Part shown: one piece after another, positions 24,196 to 34,300 of the stretch
How positions within the stretch are numbered: position 1 is the stretch's first letter
Layout of the letters: every line of letters starts with the position of its first letter
Source: UBA1756 sp045222555
GTDB taxonomy: Bacteria; Bacteroidota; Bacteroidia; Bacteroidales; WCHB1-69
Assembly: GCA_045222555.1 (NCBI GenBank)
Contig: JBGUYY010000068.1
Coordinates: 72,042-136,041 of the forward strand
DNA: 64,000 bases
Direction: 5' to 3'
The notes under the pieces: generated by a model
The model's database searches: none
What the model was told of the DNA's origin: nothing
Seen by the model: the letters and a program-made list of their open reading frames with translations, nothing else
Program-made: the position numbers and the translations under genes

Positions 24196-26532
24196 ATGAA
24201 AAAGCTGTCTCTTCTTTCTTTACTTATAATTTTGAGTATTAGTGCGTTCGCACAGACTGTCACCGTTACGTTCACTGGACGCGATATGAATGGACACTGG
24301 GTGCAACTCGACCGCGTGGAGATCACGAATTTTACCCAAAACTGGACGGAAACCATTTACTGGCCCGATACCGTGCTTACCGTTGAGAATAATATCGGTA
24401 TCAACGATTGCGCCCGCAACAATGGTTTTGGTCTTTCGCAAAACAACCCCAACCCGTTCAATGGCACCACCGATGTGAATCTGACCGTGGCGGATGCGGG
24501 TGAGGTGATGCTGGAAATCATCGATGTAAACGGGCACGTTGTAGCGTCGCATTGCATGCGTCCGCAAACCGGCACCCACCAATTCCGTATCACCCTGGCA
24601 GCTGCCGGTACTTATGTGCTGGCCGCGCGGCAAAACGGAAAAATCTCTTCCATCAAAATGGTGAATAATGCGGCTGGTAATATGGATAATATTGATTATA
24701 AGGGAATTGTAGGTGTGAATTGCCCTATGGGTGTTCAACCCAAATCGGGGGTGCGGAGCAATGTGGCCCATCCCTTCAATAGTGGCGACGTGATGGAGTT
24801 TAAGGGCTATGTGGTGCTGGGTGATGAAGAGGTGGAAAGCGAGACAATCAGTAGTGTACATTTCTCTTCTCAAACTTATGTGTTCCAGTTTATGTTGGAT
24901 GGACATCCTTGTCCGGGCACCCCGACGCTCACCGACATAGATGGAAACACGTATGGTACGGTCTGGATGGACGGTCAGTGCTGGATGAGGGAGAACCTGC
25001 GCACCACGAAGTATGCTGATGGTAGTGCCATTTCGTATGGTACAGGAAGTTCTGCCACGGTAGCGTACTGGTACTATCCGAACAACAGTGCGGCCAACAA
25101 GCTCACGTATGGCTTGTTGTATAACTGGAAGGCGGTGCGGCGCAATTCGGGAGCTTCAGCGGAAAATCCGAGCGGGGTGCAGGGCATCTGTCCCGACGGC
25201 TGGCACGTGCCCAGCGATGCCGAGTGGAAACAGATGGAGCGGTATCTGGGTATGAATCAGTACGATGCTGAGCGTACAGGGTTCAGGGGCGATATTGCCG
25301 CCCTGCTGTGTGGGAATACGGGGTGGCAGTCGTCGGCTATAGCCAATGCGGCGGGGAATATCGCTGCCGAAGGGCGCAACGCATCGGGCTTCAGCGCATT
25401 GCCGGCGGGGTGCTACAACGATGACTTTAGTGATTTCGACTCCGTAGCCTATTTCTGGACTGTGACGGGCAACGGGGAGTGCTGCGCCTTTAAACGGTCA
25501 CTCGAATACGACAATGCAGGCGTGTACCGCGGCAATGGCGACAAATCCGATGGCTATTCCGTGCGGTGCGTTCGTGGGGAAGGGGGGAGCTTGGCCAATC
25601 TTCCCATCGTTACTACCTACAATGCCACGCCCGCTACCACTTCGGCGTCGTTGAGCGGCGAGGTGACTTATGATGGCGGTTTGTCAGTGACGGAAAGAGG
25701 CTTCTGCTGGAGCCTTTCGCACAATCCCACTTTGAATGACAATCATACCACCGAGGGCAGCGGGCTGGGAAATTTCACCAGTATCGTGCATGGACTTTCG
25801 GCGAATACCACCTATTATGTTCGTGCCTATGCCACCAACAGCGAGGGTACGTCCTACGGCAACGAGGTGGACTTCACCACATTGAGTGATAGCGTGATAA
25901 TGGATGATGAGTATAGTTTCTTTCTGCAAAGTACGGTGTTTCTCCACGACGCCGGATGTTCGGCGCCATGTGTCAGTTCCAGTATCGATATCTTCCATTT
26001 CCCGCCGGCTGCATACATCTCCTCGGCAACCGATATCCTTGAGGTGAGACTTGACATTGAACATTCCAGTATCGGGGACCTCAATATCATACTGACTTGT
26101 CCTAATGGTCACTCGGTGCTGTTGATGCCGGACCATTGTGGTAATTTGGGCGGTAACAATATGGCTCACTTTGGAGTGAATTCCTCGGTTGATGGCGACT
26201 ATTGTGATCCCACCAGTAACATGCCAGGGACGGGATGGACGTATTGTTGGAGCGAGAATTCCGGTTATGCGCAGCTTTCAGGGGCTTGTTACTTGAACGA
26301 CAATATCGGCCACGATGCTGATCAAACGGTGGATGCTTCCCATGTGGCGCAAAGCTACCCGGGGTATGACGACTTCGTGCCTGGACAGCAGTACTATACT
26401 CCCTACCAGTCGTTCAATAATTTGCTGGGCTGCCCGCTCAACGGACGCTGGACGATTCAGGTGTGCGACACATGGACAGGTGATAATGGTTTCTTGTTCG
26501 GATGGGGAATGGTGTTCAATCCCCATCCGTAA
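24196..26532 (+). CDS. secreted FISUMP / fibronectin-like / P-domain surface protein
   Basis: 778 residues. Signal peptide (MKKLSLLSLLIILSISAFAQ) at the ATG 24196. Residues about 75-160 (QNNPNPFNGTTDVNLTV onward to GTYVLAARQNGKISSIKMV) look like a T9SS type A sorting domain, but lie near the N-terminus. From about 248 to 458 there is a Fibrobacter succinogenes major-paralogue (FISUMP) domain (TYGTVWMDGQCWMRENLRT, LYNWKAV, CPDGWHVPSDAEW, GYSVRCVR). Then a fibronectin-like domain (465-565) and a C-terminal proprotein-convertase P-like beta domain (about 600-778) ending GFLFGWGMVFNPHP. No sorting domain at the true C-terminus. Probably cell-surface; ligand unknown. Confidence 0.8.
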   Translation: MKKLSLLSLLIILSISAFAQTVTVTFTGRDMNGHWVQLDRVEITNFTQNWTETIYWPDTVLTVENNIGINDCARNNGFGLSQNNPNPFNGTTDVNLTVADAGEVMLEIIDVNGHVVASHCMRPQTGTHQFRITLAAAGTYVLAARQNGKISSIKMVNNAAGNMDNIDYKGIVGVNCPMGVQPKSGVRSNVAHPFNSGDVMEFKGYVVLGDEEVESETISSVHFSSQTYVFQFMLDGHPCPGTPTLTDIDGNTYGTVWMDGQCWMRENLRTTKYADGSAISYGTGSSATVAYWYYPNNSAANKLTYGLLYNWKAVRRNSGASAENPSGVQGICPDGWHVPSDAEWKQMERYLGMNQYDAERTGFRGDIAALLCGNTGWQSSAIANAAGNIAAEGRNASGFSALPAGCYNDDFSDFDSVAYFWTVTGNGECCAFKRSLEYDNAGVYRGNGDKSDGYSVRCVRGEGGSLANLPIVTTYNATPATTSASLSGEVTYDGGLSVTERGFCWSLSHNPTLNDNHTTEGSGLGNFTSIVHGLSANTTYYVRAYATNSEGTSYGNEVDFTTLSDSVIMDDEYSFFLQSTVFLHDAGCSAPCVSSSIDIFHFPPAAYISSATDILEVRLDIEHSSIGDLNIILTCPNGHSVLLMPDHCGNLGGNNMAHFGVNSSVDGDYCDPTSNMPGTGWTYCWSENSGYAQLSGACYLNDNIGHDADQTVDASHVAQSYPGYDDFVPGQQYYTPYQSFNNLLGCPLNGRWTIQVCDTWTGDNGFLFGWGMVFNPHP

Positions 26533-26579
26533 CCTCAAAAACCTTTCAATTTTCCCGTTTCCATTATTCAAATTATTTG

Positions 26580-26587
26580 TACTTTTG
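26580..26587 (+). promoter_or_regulatory. -7 promoter box
   Basis: TACTTTTG, 58 nt before the ATG at 26646. Confidence 0.5.
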
Positions 26588-26645
26588 CACTTTCAATAAT
26601 TTAGGATAAGTGTTGTTGCGACAAACGGAAATTAAGGGAAATTGG

Positions 26646-29600
26646 ATGAAAGGATGGATGCTGAAAATTTTGATAATCAGTGTCTTAATTTTCGTTATAC
26701 AGCCTCTTTCCGCACAGTTCTATAACGGGTCGCAGCTCTCTTTCGGTAAAAATCGGGTGCAGTATCAGAAACAGAACTGGGAGTATTACCGCACCACACA
26801 GTTCGACGTTTATTTCTATCCCACGGGCAAAGAGTTGGCGGAGTATGTGCTGTGGAAAGCACCTACCGAGATTGATGAGATTGAAAAGATGCTGAACTAC
26901 ACTTCTACCAAGAAGATACAGTTCATCGTTTATAATACGCAGTCTGATTTCCGTGAGTCGAATTTCGCTTACGATAATGAAGACTTTTACAACCAGGGCG
27001 GTGTCACCAACATCTATGGCACGAAGGTGTATCTCTATTTCGATGGCGACCGCACCCATTTCGACCGCATGTTGCGCGCCGGTATCATGAACCTCTATGC
27101 CCATTGGGTCATCAACGGCACGTCGGTTGGGGCTAATATCTCTTCGGAAAGTCTGTTGGATGTTCCGAACTGGTACTTTTCGGGCCTTTCTTCTTATATT
27201 GGAGAGGAGTGGAACAGCACGATAGATGCCTACGTGAAAAACGGCATCCTGACGGAGAAGTATGCTGACTTTGGCGAACTCTCGCAGGTGGATGCCATGT
27301 ATGCGGGGCACTCCTTCTGGAAGTATGTGGGCGACCGTTTTGGCAAATCGGCCATTCCGGCCATCTTGTTCGCCACCCGCTCGTACCGAAGCCACGAGCG
27401 AGGTTTCTATAATGTGACTGGCGTGCCCTACAAACAGCTACTCATCGATTGGTATCGTTATTATTATGTTCTTTATAAAAAAGATATTAAACGGGATAAA
27501 CCTGCGGATGACGGTCTGCTAAAACGCCCTAAGGCCAAGCGCGACTACAACCAGTTCCGCCTTTCGCCCGACGGCAAGAGCTATGCATACGTCACCAATG
27601 AGGCGGGCAAAGTGACCATTTGGATGTATCGCGAGGGCGACAAGAAGCCGCGCCGCATCTACCATCGTTTCCACAAAACAGAAGACAATCCCGACCTCAC
27701 CTTCCCGCTTCTGGCCTGGCATCCCAATGGTAACATTCTGGGGTTCACCATCGAAGATGCAGGACGATGTTACTATTATCCTTATAATATTGAAGAGAAA
27801 AAATGCGAGAAACGGCTGTTGGTGGATGTGGAGAAAATTACCGACATCTCCTTCTCCACCGATGGCAAGTTGCTGCTGTTCTCGGGCTTCCTGCACGGAC
27901 AGTCGGATATCTTTGTCTATAGCCTCCGCGCACGCTCCTTCCAAAATCTCACCAACGATTTCTACGACGATTATGCCCCCCGTTTCATCAACAATAACAA
28001 GCAGATTGTTTTCTCATCCAACCGTCCCGACAACCAGCTTCATCCCAAAGAACGCTTCGACCAGCTGAATCCTCAGACCAACTATGACCTTTTTATGTAC
28101 GACTACTCCACCAAATCATCTGATTTGATGCAGCTCACCTATACTCCCAATGCCAAGGAGACCGACATCCGTCCGCTGGCCGACGGTGGCATCACCTACC
28201 TGAGCGACGAGAACGGCATCCGCAACCGCTACATGGCACAGTTCGACAGCACCATCAGTCGCATTGATACCGCCATCCATTATGCCTATTATGCGAATAG
28301 TCAGGTGGTAACCAACCGTGCGTATAGTATCTTGGAGCAGGATTATTCGCCCGAAACGGGACAGGTGGCTGAGGTGATGTTGCGCAAAGGAGCGAAAAGA
28401 CTGTACATCAGTCCGATAGAGAATGAACCGTTGGCTACTGAACTCACCAAGGCGGCTTTTGTGACGCAGATGGAGGCCAACCAGGCCCGCCGCGACAGCA
28501 TTCAGCAGGCCAACCATAAAAGTGCCTCGTCAGGAACACGCCACCGCGGATTCCGCCAGATTCATCGCAGCGACCTGTCGGGCAATCGCTCTGCCGGCAT
28601 GGACGAGGGCGACAGCAGTTCGTTTACCCGTGTGGCCGCACGAAACTATTATACACAATTTTCTATCAACCAGTTGGTTACACAGGCTGACTTTAGCTTC
28701 CTTAATACCACCTATCAGCAGTTTACTGGCGGCACATCGCCCGTTTACCTGAACACCGGCATCAATGCCCTCGTCATGGTGGGCATCAACGATCTGTTTG
28801 AGGATTACCGCATTACGGGCGGTTTCCGCCTCTCGTTCGACCTGCAGAGCAACGAGTTTATGTTCAGCTACGAGGACCTCCATCGCCGCCTCGACCATCA
28901 GGTGGTGGTGTATCGGCAGAGCATCAAATCCATCATCGGCGATTATTACTACAAACAGCACGCCAACAGCGTCTTCTATATCATGAAGTACCCGTTCGAC
29001 AAGTTCAACAGTCTGCGCCTGACGCTGACGGGCCGTTACGAGACCAATATCATGGCGGGGCTTAACGACTATTCGTTGAAGATGCCCGACGAGCGGCATG
29101 TGTGGGGTGGTGTGAAGCTGGAGTACGTATTTGATTCTTCGAAAGAGCTGTTTACCAACTTATGGAAGGGCAGCAAAATCAAGCTGTGTTTGGAGTACCA
29201 GCACCGTGTGGATCGCGAAAATATGTACCTTTTTGTGGCGGGACTCGACATTCGCAAGTCGGTGAAGGTGTTCCGCAACATGACGTGGGCTACACGCTTT
29301 GCCGCCTCCACCAACTTCGGCAGCAGCCGGTTGGTGTATTACATGGGTGGCGTTGACAACTGGATTTTCGCCAAGTTCGACAGTGATATTTGGGTGGACC
29401 AGAGCAAGAATTACGCTTATCAGACCTTGGCCACCAACATGCGCGGTTTCAAACAGAACATCCGCAACGGTACCTCCTTCGCGTTGCTCAGCACCGAGTT
29501 GCGCATTCCGTTCGTGCAGCTGATTGCCCGCCGGCAGATCTCCAACCAGCTCCTCAACTCGCTGCAGCTGGTGCTGTTTGGCGATGTGGGTACCGCGTGG

Positions 29601-29837
29601 ACGGGCGTTTCTCCGTACTCAGACGAAAACTGCCTCTATACCCGCTGGGTGTATGCTGGCGACATCACGGTGCGGGTGAAACGTCAGGTGGAACCCATCA
29701 TCGGCGGCTTCGGCTTGGGCTTACGGGCCAGTTTGTTCGGCTATTTCCTCCGCCTGGATTATGCGTGGGGTGTGGAGGATTTCAAGATAGAGGATAAGAC
29801 GGGAATGTTGCATTTTTCGATAGGATTGGATTTTTAA
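26646..29837 (+). CDS. outer-membrane protein with TolB-like propeller and C-terminal beta-barrel
   Basis: 1063 residues from the ATG at 26646 (another Met four codons later is equally plausible). A signal peptide is followed by a peptidase-MA-like helical region without an HExxH motif (about 50-290), then PD40/TolB-type propeller blades (FRLSPDGKSYAYVTN, DISFSTDGKLLLFSGF, IVFSSNRPDNQ) to about 560, a polar linker, and a C-terminal beta-barrel of the surface-antigen kind, ending in the expected aromatic residue (FSIGLDF). This domain order is widespread in Bacteroidota but its role is undefined; I infer an outer-membrane protein whose propeller faces the periplasm. Confidence 0.78.
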   Translation: MKGWMLKILIISVLIFVIQPLSAQFYNGSQLSFGKNRVQYQKQNWEYYRTTQFDVYFYPTGKELAEYVLWKAPTEIDEIEKMLNYTSTKKIQFIVYNTQSDFRESNFAYDNEDFYNQGGVTNIYGTKVYLYFDGDRTHFDRMLRAGIMNLYAHWVINGTSVGANISSESLLDVPNWYFSGLSSYIGEEWNSTIDAYVKNGILTEKYADFGELSQVDAMYAGHSFWKYVGDRFGKSAIPAILFATRSYRSHERGFYNVTGVPYKQLLIDWYRYYYVLYKKDIKRDKPADDGLLKRPKAKRDYNQFRLSPDGKSYAYVTNEAGKVTIWMYREGDKKPRRIYHRFHKTEDNPDLTFPLLAWHPNGNILGFTIEDAGRCYYYPYNIEEKKCEKRLLVDVEKITDISFSTDGKLLLFSGFLHGQSDIFVYSLRARSFQNLTNDFYDDYAPRFINNNKQIVFSSNRPDNQLHPKERFDQLNPQTNYDLFMYDYSTKSSDLMQLTYTPNAKETDIRPLADGGITYLSDENGIRNRYMAQFDSTISRIDTAIHYAYYANSQVVTNRAYSILEQDYSPETGQVAEVMLRKGAKRLYISPIENEPLATELTKAAFVTQMEANQARRDSIQQANHKSASSGTRHRGFRQIHRSDLSGNRSAGMDEGDSSSFTRVAARNYYTQFSINQLVTQADFSFLNTTYQQFTGGTSPVYLNTGINALVMVGINDLFEDYRITGGFRLSFDLQSNEFMFSYEDLHRRLDHQVVVYRQSIKSIIGDYYYKQHANSVFYIMKYPFDKFNSLRLTLTGRYETNIMAGLNDYSLKMPDERHVWGGVKLEYVFDSSKELFTNLWKGSKIKLCLEYQHRVDRENMYLFVAGLDIRKSVKVFRNMTWATRFAASTNFGSSRLVYYMGGVDNWIFAKFDSDIWVDQSKNYAYQTLATNMRGFKQNIRNGTSFALLSTELRIPFVQLIARRQISNQLLNSLQLVLFGDVGTAWTGVSPYSDENCLYTRWVYAGDITVRVKRQVEPIIGGFGLGLRASLFGYFLRLDYAWGVEDFKIEDKTGMLHFSIGLDF

Positions 29838-29875
29838 TATATTGATATTTAACACGTTATTATAAAAATTAAATT

Positions 29876-30736
29876 ATGAAAACAAAAGTAGCAATTATTG
29901 GTTATGGAAACATTGGTCGTGCGGTGGAGCAGGCGCTTCAGGTGGCCGACGATATGGAATTGGTAGGTGTTTATCATCACAATGATGACATGAACGCAGT
30001 GCAGGCGGATGTGGCGGTGTTGTGTACTCCTACCCGCGAGGTGCCCGCCTTCGCGGAGAAGTTGCTGGCGCGGGGCATCTGCACGGTTGACAGTTTCGAC
30101 ATCCACACACAGATTGTGGAGTTGCGTCGTCGGTTGATGCCGCAAGCCAAGGAGCATAAGGCAGTCAGCATCATCGCTGCCGGCTGGGATCCGGGTTCCG
30201 ACTCCATGGTGCGTGCCCTTTTGCAGGCCATCGCCCCGAAGGGTCTCACTTACACCAACTTCGGTCCCGGCCGTAGCATGGGACATACCGTCGCCGCCAA
30301 GGCCATCGCGGGGGTCAAGGATGCGCTCTCGATGACTATACCGCTCGGCTCAGGGGTGCATCGCCGTATGGTGTATGTGGTGCTGGAGGATGGCGCCGAC
30401 TTTGCCACCGTGGAGAAAAACCTTCTCGCCGATGACTATTTCGCCCATGATGAGACGCATGTGGTGCAGGTGAATTCTATTGATGAATTGAACAATGTGG
30501 CACATGGCGTGAACCTCGTGCGTTCGGGCGTGAGCGGAACCACTCACAACCAGCGTTTTGAGTTCAACATGGAGATCAACAACCCCGCTCTCACCGGTCA
30601 GGTGTTGGTGGCATGCGCCCGTGCAGCTCACCGGCTCACCGCCGAACAGCGTTACGGCACCTATACCATGATTGAAATCGCCCCGGTATATATGCTGCCC
30701 GGCGACGATGAGATGTGGGTAGGGAAGTTGGTGTAA
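29876..30736 (+). CDS. ddh: meso-diaminopimelate D-dehydrogenase
   Basis: 286 residues. The NADPH-binding start VAIIGYGNIGRAVEQAL and the segments AGWDPGSDSM, GPGRSMGHTVAAKAI and the THNQRFEFNM loop are diagnostic of Ddh, which makes meso-DAP in one step from tetrahydrodipicolinate, ammonia and NADPH for lysine and peptidoglycan synthesis. Length is lower than the 320-residue Corynebacterium enzyme but normal for the shorter type. 38 nt after the previous gene and convergent with engB (9-nt gap). Confidence 0.95.
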   Translation: MKTKVAIIGYGNIGRAVEQALQVADDMELVGVYHHNDDMNAVQADVAVLCTPTREVPAFAEKLLARGICTVDSFDIHTQIVELRRRLMPQAKEHKAVSIIAAGWDPGSDSMVRALLQAIAPKGLTYTNFGPGRSMGHTVAAKAIAGVKDALSMTIPLGSGVHRRMVYVVLEDGADFATVEKNLLADDYFAHDETHVVQVNSIDELNNVAHGVNLVRSGVSGTTHNQRFEFNMEINNPALTGQVLVACARAAHRLTAEQRYGTYTMIEIAPVYMLPGDDEMWVGKLV

Positions 30737-30745
30737 GGGAAGAAA

Positions 30746-31348
30746 TTATTGTTGAAGAGCCGCGTTCAACTCGTCGATGTAGCCGCAGAGTTCTTCGCGG
30801 CCTTTTCCTGTTTCTGCCGAAGTGAGAAAGTAGGGAGGGAGCTCTTCCCAAGTCTCTAACATCTTGTTTTTGAACAACTGCACGTTGCGCTGCACTTTGG
30901 CATTGGAGATTTTGTCGGTTTTGGTGAAAATAAGGGAGAAGGGCACCCCGTTTTCCCCTAATTGGTTGATGAAGTTGATGTCGTTTTTCTGCGGCTCCAA
31001 GCGGGAGTCGATGAGTACAAACACCAGTTGCATGTTCTCGCGTCGTGTGAGATACTGATCAATCATCCCCACCCATTTCTCGCGCTGTGTTTTCGAAACG
31101 CCGGCGTATCCGTAGCCGGGCAAATCCACCAGATACCAGCTTTTGTCAATCAGGAAGTGGTTGATGGTTTGTGTTTTGCCAGGTTTGGAGGAGGTTTTGG
31201 CTAATGAGCTGTTGTTGGTCAGCATGTTGATGAGGGAAGATTTCCCCACATTCGACCTCCCGATGAAGGCATATTCAGGAAGAGTGGGTGGCGGGCATTT
31301 GCGCCAGTCCACCGCACTCTGCAAATATTCAGCTTGTTGGATGGGCAT
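30746..31348 (-). CDS. engB: ribosome biogenesis GTPase EngB/YihA
   Basis: 200 residues from the ATG at 31348, which gives the normal family N-terminus (MPIQQAEYLQSAVDW); the frame opens 17 codons earlier but would overlap the upstream gene. Contains the P-loop GRSNVGKSS (30-38), PGKTQTINHF switch I, DLPGYGYA switch II and TKTDKI base-recognition motif. EngB is an essential GTPase for 50S subunit assembly. It starts 1 nt after the stop of the M4 peptidase gene, so it is probably read from the same transcript, an odd pairing. Confidence 0.95.
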   Translation of the reverse strand: MPIQQAEYLQSAVDWRKCPPPTLPEYAFIGRSNVGKSSLINMLTNNSSLAKTSSKPGKTQTINHFLIDKSWYLVDLPGYGYAGVSKTQREKWVGMIDQYLTRRENMQLVFVLIDSRLEPQKNDINFINQLGENGVPFSLIFTKTDKISNAKVQRNVQLFKNKMLETWEELPPYFLTSAETGKGREELCGYIDELNAALQQ

Positions 31349-31349
31349 A

Positions 31350-34300
31350 CTAGTATTTTGCGATTTTAGAGGTTCCCACCAGCTGCTGTCCGCTGACAAT
31401 CTTCAGCAGGTACATGCCGTTTGACAGACTGTTGAGGTTGAGGAGCGTGGTGGCGTCGTTGATGGAGCCGGAGGTGACCAGCTGGCCCGACAGGTCGTAA
31501 ATCATATAAGTGGCGTTATGCTGCAGCATGAAATCCTCATCCAGCTGGATGGTGACTTGTCCGGTGGTGGGGTTCGGATAGGCGAGGAAATGGGCTTCTC
31601 CTTCCGTGTAGTCGTTGATTTTGTCGCTTTCCAGCACCGTGATGTTGTCAATATAAACATGGTCTAAAGTGAAGGTGAAGAGGTCGCCAGCCATGCACTT
31701 CGACTCGAAGGTGATGCTGTGCAGAGCCCCCACTTTGTCGCATAGGTTGAGTGCGCGGGTGGTGAAGGGGTCGTTGGAACCGGTGGCCGGGTAGTAGTTC
31801 GGACTTGCGGGTTCTCCATCCACTAGCACGCGCATGAGGCTCGACATGTGGAGGTCAACATCGGTCTCGATGTAGCCGCTGAGCAGGCTCTGGTAAACAT
31901 CCACGCCTGACTGCTGTTTCAGGTCGAACTGGATGGCAAACTGGGCGAGGTTGGTGGCGTCGGCGCAGAAGGTGATGCGGGAGTTCAAATTGGGGTTCAC
32001 GCTCCACCAGTCGTCATCTTCCGGGAACTCCAGTTGGTCGTAATATTCCATGGCGTTCCCGCCGGTCACCTTGATGAGTTTGCCGTCGCTGTAGCCGCTC
32101 AAGTTTCCGATGGAGAGGGATGACCAGCTTCCGATTTCTGTGTAATAGAACTGGTTGGTGCTGGAGGCGTCGAACGTGAGCCGCATGTCGGGCAATACAT
32201 TGATGGGCAGCGGACGGACCACTATTTTGCTCACGGTATTGTCGGAGGGGTCGGTATCGTCAGGATTCAAGGAGTAGATGCGTACCGTTGTGCGCGGCGT
32301 TTCGGTGAAGTCAGCTAAGGTCTGGAAGGTGTAGGTCAGCGTGTCGGTAGCTGTCACGGTATGGTCAAGCACCACCCATTCGGAGATGGTGTCGCCATTG
32401 TTGAGTTTGTAGCCGATCAGAACGGAGTCGCCGGCCATGATGGAGTCGCAGATGTCAAAGCTGATGGCGCACACGATTGGGGTGGTTTCAGTGAGGAAGC
32501 ATGAGGAGACGGGGGAGACAAGCTCCACGATATGTACGTCGGAGTTCTGGTAGATGCGGTTTTCGAAGGTGTAGTTCATCAGGCTGTCGGTATAGTTGAT
32601 GGTGTTGTCGGTCTTGATAAAGATGTTGAGGCGGTGCTGTCCGAGAACGGAGGCGTCGAGGGTTCTGTTGAAGACCAGGGTGAAGTCCTCGCCCGGCTCT
32701 ACCGTTTCGGTCAGGATGACGGTGTCAAGGATTTCGGTGGTCTGATCCACCATGATTCTCACTTGGATGGCGGTTCCGGCCGCGAGGGGTTGGTCGCACG
32801 AGTTGTAGGTGAGCTCCAGTGCGATGGGTTCGGCATCGCTCATGGCGCAGGCCGTGACGGGCGAGAGCACTTGCGACACATAGATGATGCTGTCGGAATA
32901 GCGGTGGCCCAAGCCGACGGCGTTCCATGCCTCAGCTACGGTATAGACTTCAGGCGAGCAGGCTCCGTAAAGTTGTTCTGCCACCAGCAGCGAAAGCTCG
33001 CGGGTGTCCGTATAGTTGGAATACTCTGTCAGGTTTTCGGTGAGGGTGTAGAAAGCGATACGGGCGGCCTTCTCTTTGCCAACAGGTATTACGTTGTAGT
33101 GGAAACCGTTGTCGTTGGTGCCTTCGCCGCCTTCACACAGCAGATAGAACCAGTAGTTGGCCACACCGCTGTTGGTGTGTACGCCACCATTGTCGGAGTT
33201 GTCGGTTACCCAGTATTGTCCACGATAGGTGTTGGGATTCTGGTTGGCTTTGGGATTCGACATGTCGCGGAAAGCGCTGCCGAGTTCGTCACCGATGGTC
33301 CATTTCAGGGTGTCAATGGCGTAGTCGGCGATGATGGCGCCGAACATATCGCTGAAGGCTTCGTTCAGTGCGCCCGACTCATCCTGATAGACGAGGTTGG
33401 CGGTGTGTTCGGTGAGGCCGTGGGTGATCTCGTGGCCGCATACCGACATGAAGGTGAACTGCTTGCCACCTGTGCCGTCGCCGTAATACATGGCACCGTC
33501 ATTCCAGCAGGCATTCTCCACATCGGTGCCGAGGTGTACGTAGCTCACCAAACGTAATCCGTTGTTGTCGATGCTGTTACGTCCGAAAGTCTCGTAGTAA
33601 TAGTCGTAGGTTTTTTCAGCTCCATAGTGTCCTGAGTTGGCCACAGAGTCGGTGTCGAAATAGTTGTCGCTTTCCACCACATCGATGGCATTCTGTGTCG
33701 GGAAGTCGATGAGTGAACCCTGATGGTTGAGCGAGCGGGTGTAGATGCCGTTGCCTTCGCCACGGGTGTTTTCACGCAGCACAAACTGGTTCGGAGCTAC
33801 CGAGTCCACTGTGATGGTTCTTTCGCCATTATAGCGTGTTTTGGCCTGCACCTGCACATTCACCGTGCGGTTCTTCTGCAAAATGTCCAAAATCTCGCCC
33901 GTTGTAGCGTCAATGTAGTAGGTCGAGCTCTGGAGCGGCGTTAATGAGAAGACGTTGACTTCATAAGCCAACCGGTAGTTACGGGCGTCGCCAGAACCAT
34001 TGTGGCTGTAGAACATCAACTTCGGGGTGGGGTAGTAGGTGGCCTTGTCGTCTTGTTTGGTCTCTTTCAAGTCATTCTCCAACCCTTCATTCTCCCACGC
34101 ATACGCTGTTGCGCCAGTGGTTAGGATGGCCAGCTGTACCGCGTCTTCAGCGGGGAAGATGGGGACAAATGGTTTTTGGAAATTACAAACAATCAAACCA
34201 TTAGCGTATGTGACAACGCCATTCTGCTCATGCAGGATGAAGGTAGCTCCGTGGATGGGAACGCCCATGTAGTGCTGCTGGTAGCGGTAAGAAACGATGC

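Noticed and set aside
32532..33557. Plus-strand open frame of 341 codons
   Set aside because: Opposite to the M4 peptidase catalytic region, which has intact zinc-binding motifs.
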